Shown here: positions 17,503 to 25,398 of the stretch, one piece after another | How positions within the stretch are numbered: the first letter of the stretch is position 1 | Layout: every line of letters starts with the position of its first letter | Translations under genes and position numbers: made by a program | The notes under the pieces: generated by a model | Database searches by the model: none | Told to the model about the DNA's origin: nothing | Seen by the model: only the letters and a program-made list of their open reading frames with translations | Source: an uncultured Spirochaetaceae bacterium | GTDB lineage: Bacteria > Spirochaetota > Spirochaetia > Sphaerochaetales > Sphaerochaetaceae | Assembly: GCA_944392935.1 (NCBI GenBank) | Contig: CALXYI010000038.1 | Span: 1 to 64,000 of the forward strand | Direction: 5' to 3' | Length of the DNA stretch: 64,000 bases

Positions 17503-18063
17503 ATGGATAAATACACACAAAGAGAGACGACTGCATCAAGCAGCCGCTCGGAGGGCACTCGGGAGAAGCTGGCAGAGGCCCTGCAGCGCCTGATGCAGAG
17601 GAAAGCGCTGAGCGGGATAACCATCGGGGAGCTTACGGGTACGGCTTCCCTCTCGCGGAAGAGCTTCTACTATCATTTCGCGGACAAGGAGCAGCTGGTC
17701 AGATGGATGCTGGCGAGGGATCTTGAGAAGATACTCTCCAGCTCCGTATCGTCTGCATGGGAGGCACTGGAGATCCTGTGCCATCACTTCGGCGCCAGAA
17801 GGGAATCCTACAGGAACCTCATGGATGGGCCGGGAGCCAAGGAGATGTCACGCCTGCTCTGCCCGTTCTTCGGCAGGCTCCTGGAGAAGGAAGGAGCAGC
17901 ATGCGCCGGTGATGATTTCGCGCGGTTCTTCGCAAGCAGCGTGATGATGGTGATCACATGGTGGCTCCAGGACTGCAGCGAGGAGGATGCCGCTGCCTTC
18001 CTCCTTGATCTCAGGCACCATGCGATAAGGCTTTCCGAGTACTGCCTGCTGACGCTGAGATAG
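17503..18063 (+). CDS. TetR family regulator (DhaS-like C-terminal domain)
   Basis: A 186-residue regulator. The HTH is at residues about 20-65 (ITIGELTGTASLSRKSFYYHFADKEQLVRWM); the helical C-terminal domain resembles the TetR_C_7 group including DhaS. I chose the ATG at 17503 after a GGGG site; a longer reading would add a hydrophobic leader not expected in TetR proteins. It lies upstream of the radical SAM gene on the same strand with a separate promoter between them. Confidence 0.82.
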   Translation: MDKYTQRETTASSSRSEGTREKLAEALQRLMQRKALSGITIGELTGTASLSRKSFYYHFADKEQLVRWMLARDLEKILSSSVSSAWEALEILCHHFGARRESYRNLMDGPGAKEMSRLLCPFFGRLLEKEGAACAGDDFARFFASSVMMVITWWLQDCSEEDAAAFLLDLRHHAIRLSEYCLLTLR

Positions 18064-18078
18064 ATCCATACGGTCATA

Positions 18079-18107
18079 TTAACGATTCTGTCCAATGACG
18101 TTATAAT
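18079..18107 (+). promoter_or_regulatory. Promoter of the radical SAM-metK operon
   Basis: TTAACG (18079-18084), 17-bp spacer, TATAAT (18102-18107). A small hairpin CTTTCC/GGAAAG lies in the 5' leader before the start codon at 18151. Confidence 0.6.
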
Positions 18108-18150
18108 GTTCTGTAGGTATCTTTCCTTACTGGGAAAGAGAGGTGCAGTC

Positions 18151-19515
18151 ATGAGGAATTCCATAAAGGATAATGCAGAAGCCATCGCACTGAAGACGGT
18201 TCTCGGGTACATCAATGAGAAGGAGCCTGACGAGGCAATCGGCAGGATAATAGACTGGGTCGACAGATTCGATGCGAAGGAAGGCACTGTATCGAAGCAG
18301 CTGAAGTACATACATGAGTATCTCGGCGACAAGGACAGCAACTGGTACAGGCTCGTGAAGAGCTTCTGGACGGATATCGATCCAGAGGTAAGGAAGAGGA
18401 CATTCGAGAACTTCATCATCAACGCCACCATCCTCGGGGGACGCAGGAAGAAGGCGGCAATGGAGAAATACGGATGCAATATACCATGGACGATACTCAT
18501 CGATCCGACATCCGCATGCAATCTGCACTGCACGGGATGCTGGGCTGCGGAGTACGGCAACAAGCTCAATCTCAGCTATGATTTCCTCGATTCGATAGTC
18601 AATCAGGCGAATGAGCTAGGGACGAGGATGTTCCTCTATACAGGCGGCGAGCCCCTCGTGAGGAAGGCGGACATAATAAAGCTCTGCGAAGCGCATCCCG
18701 ATTCGCAGTTCATGGCTTTCACGAACGGCACGCTGATCGATGACCAGTTCGCGGAGGACATGCTCAGGGTGAGGAACTTCGTTCCGGCCATCTCCGTAGA
18801 GGGATTCGAGGAAGCCACCGACTTCAGGCGCGGGCAGGGAACGTTCAAGGCCGTGGAGAAGGCCATGGGAATACTCCGTGCCCACAAGCTCCCGTTCGGT
18901 GTCTCATGCTGCTACACGCACCAGAACTACAGGGTGATAGGCTCGGAGGAATACTTCGACTGGATGATAGGGCAAGGCGCCAAGTTCGCATGGTTCTTCA
19001 CATACATGCCGATCGGGGTCGGATCCCCTACCGAGCTCATGGCGAAGGCCGAGGACAGGGCATTCATGTATGGCAGGATACGTGAATACAGGCGCACGAA
19101 GCCCATATTCACCATGGACTTCTGGAATGACGGCGAGTATGTGAGAGGGTGCATCGCTGGCGGCAGGTACTACTTCCATATAAATGCAAACGGAGATGCC
19201 GAGCCATGCGCATTCATACACTACTCGGATACGAACCTGAAGGACCACACGCTCATAGAAGCGCTGCAGTCACCGCTTTTCCAGCAGTATGCCGAGCATC
19301 AGCCCTTCTCCCCCAACTACCTAAGGCCCTGCCCTCTGCTTGACAACAACGGGGCACTTGCTGATATGGTACATGCCTCGGGAGCTGATTCCACCGACCT
19401 CTCCGCGAAGGAGGATGTCGATGAGCTCTGCGGGAAATGCAAGGCAGCCGCTGCGGAATGGAAACCTGTGGCGGATGATATATGGCATAAGACACACCCA
19501 GGGATGCCTGTATAG
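18151..19515 (+). CDS. Radical SAM enzyme with C-terminal cysteine region
   Basis: A 454-residue radical SAM protein. The cluster motif is CNLHCTGCW (about residues 127-135), preceded by an unusual 110-residue helical N-terminal domain. YTGGEPL, the family GGE motif, follows. The C-terminal part has cysteines (CIAGGRYYFHINANGDAEPCAFIHYS, then CPLL and LCGKCK) resembling a SPASM/twitch auxiliary cluster site. The substrate is unknown. It is followed after 15 bp by metK, which makes its cosubstrate. Confidence 0.85.
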   Translation: MRNSIKDNAEAIALKTVLGYINEKEPDEAIGRIIDWVDRFDAKEGTVSKQLKYIHEYLGDKDSNWYRLVKSFWTDIDPEVRKRTFENFIINATILGGRRKKAAMEKYGCNIPWTILIDPTSACNLHCTGCWAAEYGNKLNLSYDFLDSIVNQANELGTRMFLYTGGEPLVRKADIIKLCEAHPDSQFMAFTNGTLIDDQFAEDMLRVRNFVPAISVEGFEEATDFRRGQGTFKAVEKAMGILRAHKLPFGVSCCYTHQNYRVIGSEEYFDWMIGQGAKFAWFFTYMPIGVGSPTELMAKAEDRAFMYGRIREYRRTKPIFTMDFWNDGEYVRGCIAGGRYYFHINANGDAEPCAFIHYSDTNLKDHTLIEALQSPLFQQYAEHQPFSPNYLRPCPLLDNNGALADMVHASGADSTDLSAKEDVDELCGKCKAAAAEWKPVADDIWHKTHPGMPV

Positions 19516-19530
19516 GCAATCGGAGGAAAT

Positions 19531-20688
19531 ATGAGACGGTTATTCACTTCTGAATCCGTAACGAACGGACATCCGGACAAGGTATGCGACCAGATCGCTG
19601 ACGGGATCCTCGACGAGCTTCTGAGGGAGGATCCGATGTCCCGTTCCGCATGCGAGGTCACGGCAGAGCCGGGAGCGGTGCACATAATGGGCGAGATAAC
19701 GACAGCGGCCCATCCTGACTACATATCGATAGCGCGGCGCGTCATCGATGATATAGGGTACTCGGATCCTTCATACGGCTTCGACAGCAGCGCCTCCATA
19801 ACATGCTCTCTGCATGAGCAGTCAGGGGATATCGCGATGGGCGTCGATGCCTCCGCAGAGGACAGCTCCACGATAGGGGCCGGCGACCAGGGCATGATGT
19901 TCGGCTATGCATCTGACGAGGGAGAGGAATACATGCCTCTTGCCCTCACGCTTGCACGCCGCATCACGATGAGGCTCACAGCGCTCAGGAAGGACAGCAC
20001 GCTTCCGTTCCTGAGGCCCGACGGGAAGAGCCAGATCACAGTCGAGTATGAGGGAAGGAAGCCCGTGCGCATCGCCGCTGTCGTCGTCTCGGCACAGCAC
20101 GATCCCGATATCTCCCTGGAGGATCTCAGAGCCGGCATCATGGAGAAGGTAATCATCCCCTCCCTTCCCGGCAGCATGCTTGACAGCGCGACCAAGTACT
20201 ACATCAATCCCACGGGGCGATTCGTGCTCGGAGGCCCTGCCGCGGATACGGGCCTCACTGGACGCAAGATCATCGCTGATACATACGGCGGCTATGCCCA
20301 CCATGGCGGCGGTGCCTTCTCAGGAAAGGATCCCACGAAGGTCGACAGGACGGCGGCTCTGGCGCTCAGGAACATCGCGAAGACGATAGTCGCGGCAGGA
20401 GCTGCGGGGGAATGCGAGCTGCAGGCAGCCTATGCGATCGGAGTGGCAGACCCGGTATCCCTTGCGATCTTCACGAACGGAACGGGGAAGATCGGGGATG
20501 AGACGATAATCTCATGGGTGCGCGATCACTACGATCTCCGCCCGGAGGGCATGATAAAGCGCTTCGGCCTCAGGCGCCCGATCTACAGGGAAAGCGCCAG
20601 CTATGGCGCATTCGGCAGGACGGATGCCCTGTTCCCCTGGGAGGAGATCGATCAGGCTGCCGCCGATGATCTGAGGAAGCTTCTATAG
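19531..20688 (+). CDS. metK: S-adenosylmethionine synthetase
   Basis: A 385-residue enzyme making SAM from methionine and ATP. Motifs GHPDKVCDQIAD, GAGDQGMMFGYA (P-loop-like), GGGAFSGKDPTKVDR and the C-terminal region are intact and in order. GGAGG precedes the ATG. The only methionine-metabolism gene in this operon is metK itself, paired with a radical SAM enzyme; methionine would come via MetNIQ. Confidence 0.97.
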   Translation: MRRLFTSESVTNGHPDKVCDQIADGILDELLREDPMSRSACEVTAEPGAVHIMGEITTAAHPDYISIARRVIDDIGYSDPSYGFDSSASITCSLHEQSGDIAMGVDASAEDSSTIGAGDQGMMFGYASDEGEEYMPLALTLARRITMRLTALRKDSTLPFLRPDGKSQITVEYEGRKPVRIAAVVVSAQHDPDISLEDLRAGIMEKVIIPSLPGSMLDSATKYYINPTGRFVLGGPAADTGLTGRKIIADTYGGYAHHGGGAFSGKDPTKVDRTAALALRNIAKTIVAAGAAGECELQAAYAIGVADPVSLAIFTNGTGKIGDETIISWVRDHYDLRPEGMIKRFGLRRPIYRESASYGAFGRTDALFPWEEIDQAAADDLRKLL

Positions 20689-20696
20689 ACAGCGCG

Positions 20697-20717
20697 GAGA
20701 GGCCATCACGGCCTCTC
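20697..20717. terminator. Bidirectional terminator between metK and membrane protein gene
   Basis: GAGAGGCC-ATCAC-GGCCTCTC, 8-bp perfect stem, followed by TTCCTCTTT on the plus strand. The convergent gene's stop codon is inside it. Confidence 0.8.
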
Positions 20718-21548
20718 TTCCTCTTTCCCGTCAGGAAGATCCTTATCCTCCTTCACCCTCGTGGGGATGAATCTCTTCGCGAATCTTCCCTTCCCCCTGC
20801 CCTTTATGTAGAAGAAGCCGATGATGGAGAAGACGAATGCCCCTACGAATGTAACGAAGAGATCCTTCATGGTATCGAACAGCCCTATATCCAGATAGCC
20901 ATCTATACCCAGATCGATGCCGTTGACGGCAGTCGATGCTATCCCTGTTATGACGACAGGCCTGTTGGATTTCGTCGGATCGAGGAGCACGGAGCCTATC
21001 TCATGGACGATGGTATCCTTCTGCATATCGAGGAGGAAGAGCCTGTCCATCGAGAACTCGAAGAACTCCCATATGATGCCGATCGTCATCGAGAAGCAGA
21101 AGGAGACTATGGCGACATATACAGGAGACAGGTAGAACTTGGTGTTCTCATTGCGGTTCACTATATCGACCAGGGAGAATCCCACAGCGGCTGCAAGGAA
21201 GCCGGTGGTTGTATGGAGTGCCGTGTCCCATCCCGGGACATTCACGTAGAAGGCCCTTATCTCCCCGAGTATCTCCGCCGAGTAGATGAATATGAGCACT
21301 ATGACCTCAAGGGTATTCGGGATGTCGATATGCCAGTTGCGCTCTATGAATGACGGGATGGTGAAGAGGATGAGTGTGAGCACGCAGAGCATCACGTTCT
21401 GCCAGTCGCGGTTGAATACCTGCGCTATGAGCACAAGCACCACCGATAAGCGGAGAAGGATGTAGATGATTGTCTTATGCGGCTCCTTCCTCAGCTGCTC
21501 GCGCAATGTCAGGGTGTGTATTCTCCTGCGGTGTCTCATTCCTGCCAT
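20706..21548 (-). CDS. Integral membrane protein, YjdF/DUF2238-like
   Basis: About 280 residues with six predicted membrane helices between residues 25 and 260. Conserved-looking polar points in the membrane part include WDTALHTTTGFLAAAVGF, IGIIWEFFEFSMD and a lone DT pair, like the YjdF/DUF2238 family of unknown function. The start is uncertain: 21548, 21539 and upstream ATGs are all poorly provided with Shine-Dalgarno sites. A perfect 11-bp inverted repeat lies just upstream. Confidence 0.65.
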   Translation of the reverse strand: MAGMRHRRRIHTLTLREQLRKEPHKTIIYILLRLSVVLVLIAQVFNRDWQNVMLCVLTLILFTIPSFIERNWHIDIPNTLEVIVLIFIYSAEILGEIRAFYVNVPGWDTALHTTTGFLAAAVGFSLVDIVNRNENTKFYLSPVYVAIVSFCFSMTIGIIWEFFEFSMDRLFLLDMQKDTIVHEIGSVLLDPTKSNRPVVITGIASTAVNGIDLGIDGYLDIGLFDTMKDLFVTFVGAFVFSIIGFFYIKGRGKGRFAKRFIPTRVKEDKDLPDGKEEERP

Positions 21549-21560
21549 GCCATAAAGCAT

Positions 21561-21587
21561 AGCATGCAAAGCAGCTCTTTGCATGCT
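21561..21587. repeat. 11-bp inverted repeat between divergent genes
   Basis: AGCATGCAAAG (21561-21571), 5-nt loop, CTTTGCATGCT (21577-21587). It lies between the membrane protein and the aminopeptidase. No U-run follows on either strand, so an operator is more likely than a terminator. Confidence 0.6.
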
Positions 21588-21623
21588 CCTGCCGAAATGA
21601 TTATCATCCGGTAAGGAGGGCAG

Positions 21624-22940
21624 ATGAACGATACGATACAGAGATACAGGGCTTTCCTCGACAGCGGCAAGACAGAGCGCGAATGCGTGAAGGAGATCAT
21701 AAGGCTGGCTGAGGGGAAAGGGTACAGGAACATAGAGGAGACGGGGCATCTGCAGCCCGGTGACAAGGTCTACTATACCCAGTACGGGAAATCGATAGCG
21801 CTATTCCATATCGGCACGGATGAGGCGGAGAAAGGCATGAACATCCTCGGAGCGCATATCGACTCGCCACGGCTCGATGTGAAGATGAATCCTCTCTATG
21901 AAAGCGACGGGATCGTCTATCTCGATACGCACTACTATGGCGGGATCAAGAAATACCAGTGGGTGACGATACCGCTTGCCATCCATGGCATCGTTGCCCT
22001 CAGGGATGGCAGCACAAGGGAAGTCATCATAGGAGAGGATGATGACATGTCATTCTGCATCTCCGACATCCTCCCCCACATGGCGCAGGAGCAGATGAAG
22101 AAGACTGCCTCGGAGTTCATCCCGGGCGAGGATCTCGATCTCATCATAGGCCTTGATACGGAAAACGATGAGAACGCCAAGGATGCAGGCAGGAAGAGGA
22201 TACTCGCGGCCCTGTCCGACAGGATCGGCATGGACGAGAAGGACTTCCAGAGCGCTGAGCTGGAGATAGTACCCGCGGGAAAGGCGAAGCTGATGGGGCT
22301 GGACGGGTCGATGATCCTTGCATACGGGCAGGATGACAGGGTGTGCGCATTCACATCCCTTGATGCCCTCCTCGAAGCGGATACCGTCAGGCGAACATGC
22401 TGCTGCCTCCTTGTGGACAAGGAGGAGATAGGCTCTGTAGGAGCCACAGGCATGGACAGCGTCCTCTTCGAGAACGCTGCGGCGGAGGTGCTCCAGCGGA
22501 CAGACGGCTATGACGGACTGAAGCTGAGGCGGATGATGCGCAGTTCCTGCATGCTCTCCAGCGACGTGAATGCAGCCTATGATCCGCTCAACGCCTCCCT
22601 CTATGACAGGAAGAACTCCTCCATCCTCGGCAACGGCGTAGTGTTCAACAAATATACGGGAGCCAGAGGCAAGTCCGGGGCCTCCGATGCGAATGCTGAG
22701 TTCATCGCGAAGCTGAGGAACACGATGGACAGCGCTTCCGTTGAATACCAGATAACGGAGATGGGCAAGGTCGATACAGGCGGAGGCGGCACGATCGCCC
22801 GCTATGCCGCATACTACGGGATGCAGGTCATAGACTGCGGTGTCGCGGTGCTCTCCATGCATTCCCCCTGGGAGATAACAGCCGTACGCGACGTGCTCTC
22901 GGCAAAGGACTGCTACAAGGCATTCCTGCAGATGGTCTGA
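21624..22940 (+). CDS. M18 family aminopeptidase
   Basis: A 438-residue cytoplasmic zinc aminopeptidase of the M18 (aspartyl aminopeptidase) family. Metal ligands sit in LGAHIDSPRLDV (His/Asp) and VDKEEIGSVGATG (Glu pair), with a late MHSPWEI His. The usual preference of the family is acidic N-terminal residues. A strong AAGGAGGG site precedes the ATG. It is transcribed alone. Confidence 0.93.
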   Translation: MNDTIQRYRAFLDSGKTERECVKEIIRLAEGKGYRNIEETGHLQPGDKVYYTQYGKSIALFHIGTDEAEKGMNILGAHIDSPRLDVKMNPLYESDGIVYLDTHYYGGIKKYQWVTIPLAIHGIVALRDGSTREVIIGEDDDMSFCISDILPHMAQEQMKKTASEFIPGEDLDLIIGLDTENDENAKDAGRKRILAALSDRIGMDEKDFQSAELEIVPAGKAKLMGLDGSMILAYGQDDRVCAFTSLDALLEADTVRRTCCCLLVDKEEIGSVGATGMDSVLFENAAAEVLQRTDGYDGLKLRRMMRSSCMLSSDVNAAYDPLNASLYDRKNSSILGNGVVFNKYTGARGKSGASDANAEFIAKLRNTMDSASVEYQITEMGKVDTGGGGTIARYAAYYGMQVIDCGVAVLSMHSPWEITAVRDVLSAKDCYKAFLQMV

Positions 22941-22947
22941 GAGGCTA

Positions 22948-23469
22948 TCAGGAAGGAAGGACGACAGTATGGAGCGGTGTGTAGACCATACCCCGCTCCC
23001 CTCTCTCGGAAAGGATCAGGGAGAAGGATGAGACAGCTGAGACGATAGGCTCTATTCCGCCGGCCACGGCTGATGAGAAGACGCGGCGTCCGAGCGTTAC
23101 GTGCGGCCTGTACCTGCGCTTCTCAAGCTTCAGGCCGCGCTGGGAGAGCTCACGATGCAGCTTTCCCTGGAGTGCCATCAGGGCCTTTTCCTCGCGGCAG
23201 CCCAGCCACCAGATATCACCATCAGGGCGAGGGAAGGAACCTGTCCTGTCCATGGTCATGGTGAAAGGACGGCAGACGGAGGCTTCCATTGCCTCTGCAG
23301 CCATATCCCGTTCCGCAGCGCTGCATTCACCGAGGAACTCAAGCGTGAGATGGAGATTCTCCCTCGGGGAGAAGCTCCCTGAGGAAGACAGATCATGGAT
23401 CGAATCCCGGATAGAGGCTATCCGGTCCACGGTATCCTCTGGAAACAGTATCGCTATGAAAAGCCTCAT
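22948..23469 (-). CDS. thpR: RNA 2',3'-cyclic phosphodiesterase (2'-5' RNA ligase family)
   Basis: A 173-residue 2H phosphoesterase. Both HxTx motifs are present: HLTLEFLG (about residue 39) and HVTLGRR (about 125). These open 2',3'-cyclic phosphates in RNA. The N-terminus MRLFIAILFPEDTVDRI is typical, so the ATG at 23469 is chosen. It converges on the aminopeptidase with a 7-bp gap. Confidence 0.92.
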   Translation of the reverse strand: MRLFIAILFPEDTVDRIASIRDSIHDLSSSGSFSPRENLHLTLEFLGECSAAERDMAAEAMEASVCRPFTMTMDRTGSFPRPDGDIWWLGCREEKALMALQGKLHRELSQRGLKLEKRRYRPHVTLGRRVFSSAVAGGIEPIVSAVSSFSLILSERGERGMVYTPLHTVVLPS

Positions 23470-23533
23470 GGACGGATGATACACCGCGCCGCCGATCATG
23501 CATATGCGGGAGAGGCCTCCCGCATGCTGGATA

Positions 23534-24994
23534 TCATTCCCTCTCGAGCTCCTGGGCCTCCTTGGCGGAAAGGAATGCCGATGGAGCCGGCTCTATGCCC
23601 ATCTTCCATTCGATCGCATTGACGATGAAGAATGTCACGGTCCCGACAGCGCAGCCGAATACGACAGGCAGTATCCCCAGATAGAAATCACCGCCTGAAA
23701 GCAGCTGCCAGAAGATGACTCCGATAGTGCCGGCTATGACCGAGATCTGCCCGGAATGCTTCGTGGCCCGCGGCACGACCATCCCAAGCCCATAGGCTGC
23801 GAACGGACCCGCGCATCTGATCGCGAATGCGAAGGTGTTCATCGTCACGATATTGATCTGCAGAAGCGATATGAGCATCGCGACCGTGCAGAATATGACA
23901 TTGCATGCCCTTGTCCAGAAAATGGTCTGATCGTCTGTCAGGCTCTTTGCCTTCGCGCTGTAATGGAACATTATATCCTTCATGAACATCGTGGACATGC
24001 AGAGGAGATTGGAATCAGCGGACGACATCGTTGCCGATATGATGGCAGCGGAGACGAGCCCGGTTATGATCGTCGGTGCGAAATGCTCTGTCACGGCCAT
24101 CATCGCGGTCGCGCCTGTTATGCCTGCTATCTGATCCTTCATGGCAAGCGCTGCCAGGCCGAGAAGCGTCGGGAATATAGCCATGGCCGCCATGAGCACT
24201 CCTGACAGGAGAGAGGCGCGGAACGCTGTCTTCTCATCCTTGGCGCTTTCGAAGCGGCTTATCATCTCAGGTCCGGAAAGGAATGTGCAGAAGTAGTTGA
24301 ATATATACCCTATGATGACTACCCAGCCGATCTTCGTGGGATCCAGCTGCTCACCAGGCAGCTGTGATGATATGGCCTCCCAGCCTCCGCAGCCATGGAT
24401 CACTATCGGAGTCGCGATTGCGAGCCCGGCGAGGATGATTATGAACTGGACGAAATCGGAGATCTGGTCAGCTATCATCCCTCCGAGCGTGGTGTACACG
24501 ATGATTATCACGCCGGCAACGATAAGGCACACGTTCATGGGTATCCCGGTCAGCGTGGAGACGACTGATCCGGAAGCCGCCACCTGGGATGATGTAAGGC
24601 AGAAGAGCGCCAGTATGTTCAGCACGGCGGAGAATACGGAGCTGCCTGTCCCGAACCGCCTTCCGATGACCTCTGGTATGGTGACTGCAAGCGTCTTCCG
24701 GATGCGGGGAGCGAAATAAGCCAGAGGAATCATCGCGATCGATGCGGCAAGCACATACCAGATCGCGCTCATCCCCCATGCCCCGAAGGCCTTGTCTGCC
24801 AGCCCTGTGGTCGATCCTCCTCCGATATTGTTCGCGGAAAGCGAGAACGCGACCATGAAGAGTCCCATCCTGCGCCCTGCGATCATATAGTCGCTGCTGG
24901 TCTTGATCTTGATCTTCCCTACGACGAATCCGATTACGAGCATTCCGATGAGGTAGCCCGCTACGATAATGAGAGCACCAGTATTCAGATCCAT
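23534..24994 (-). CDS. Sodium:solute symporter family transporter
   Basis: A 486-residue transporter with about 13 membrane helices. The SSS motifs include SDYMIAGRRMG near residue 36, SANNIGGGSTTGLADKAF (substrate/sodium region, helix 2), and the later SAAIISATMSSADSNLL signature near residue 320. It imports a small solute with sodium; the closest recognisable pattern is generic (amino acid, sugar or carboxylate). GGGAGGGAG precedes the ATG at 24994. Confidence 0.9.
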   Translation of the reverse strand: MDLNTGALIIVAGYLIGMLVIGFVVGKIKIKTSSDYMIAGRRMGLFMVAFSLSANNIGGGSTTGLADKAFGAWGMSAIWYVLAASIAMIPLAYFAPRIRKTLAVTIPEVIGRRFGTGSSVFSAVLNILALFCLTSSQVAASGSVVSTLTGIPMNVCLIVAGVIIIVYTTLGGMIADQISDFVQFIIILAGLAIATPIVIHGCGGWEAISSQLPGEQLDPTKIGWVVIIGYIFNYFCTFLSGPEMISRFESAKDEKTAFRASLLSGVLMAAMAIFPTLLGLAALAMKDQIAGITGATAMMAVTEHFAPTIITGLVSAAIISATMSSADSNLLCMSTMFMKDIMFHYSAKAKSLTDDQTIFWTRACNVIFCTVAMLISLLQINIVTMNTFAFAIRCAGPFAAYGLGMVVPRATKHSGQISVIAGTIGVIFWQLLSGGDFYLGILPVVFGCAVGTVTFFIVNAIEWKMGIEPAPSAFLSAKEAQELERE

Positions 24995-25015
24995 GCTCCC
25001 TCCCCTGGATTTTGT

Positions 25016-25030
25016 CTCATCTGAGATGAG
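25016..25030. promoter_or_regulatory. 15-bp palindrome upstream of the sodium symporter
   Basis: CTCATCT-G-AGATGAG, perfect arms of 7 bp, 22-36 bp before the symporter start. It is positioned to be an operator. Confidence 0.45.
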
Positions 25031-25121
25031 TCGGGTTCTACAGCCGCTTCCGCTGCATGCATCGTCAGCTGATCCTTTGCCTGTATAGTTTCGCATACGG
25101 CACGGGAATGGACAAACAGAA

Positions 25122-25167
25122 TTGACGGCAAAGGCTTTATGCGTTACCTTATTGATAATAATTATCG
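25122..25167 (+). promoter_or_regulatory. Rubredoxin promoter with Fur/PerR-type box
   Basis: TTGACG (25122-25127), 17-bp spacer, TACCTT (25145-25150), followed at the transcription start by TGATAAT-A-ATTATCG (25153-25167). This matches the 7-1-7 Fur/PerR box TGATAAT-N-ATTATCA with one mismatch. Iron or peroxide control of an oxygen-defence rubredoxin is plausible. Confidence 0.68.
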
Positions 25168-25186
25168 ATAACGGAGGTGTTATCCA

Positions 25187-25348
25187 ATGAAGAAGTATGT
25201 CTGCAATCTCTGCGGCTATGTCTATGATGAAGCCGCTGGTGATCCCGATAACGGAATCGCTCCCGGAACGAAGTGGGAGGATGTACCTGCTGACTGGGTC
25301 TGCCCGCTCTGCGGAGCCGGCAAGGATGAGTTCTCGGAGGAGAACTGA
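25187..25348 (+). CDS. Rubredoxin
   Basis: A 53-residue electron carrier. The two iron-binding pairs CNLCGY and CPLCGA, the [10 protein letters not shown] loop and DWVCP are exactly in family positions. It is cytoplasmic and transfers electrons to rubrerythrin- or superoxide-reductase-type enzymes in anaerobes. GGAGGTG lies 9 nt before the ATG. It is transcribed alone, with its own promoter and terminator. Confidence 0.97.
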   Translation: MKKYVCNLCGYVYDEAAGDPDNGIAPGTKWEDVPADWVCPLCGAGKDEFSEEN

Positions 25349-25360
25349 AAGAAGACGCAA

Positions 25361-25387
25361 CCCGTGGGACCAAGCCCACGGGCTTTT
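25361..25387 (+). terminator. Rho-independent terminator after rubredoxin
   Basis: CCCGTGGG-ACCAAG-CCCACGGG, 8-bp stem, followed by CTTTTT. It lies in the 50-bp gap before the convergent glnN stop and may serve both genes. Confidence 0.93.
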
Positions 25388-25398
25388 TCATTTCACTG

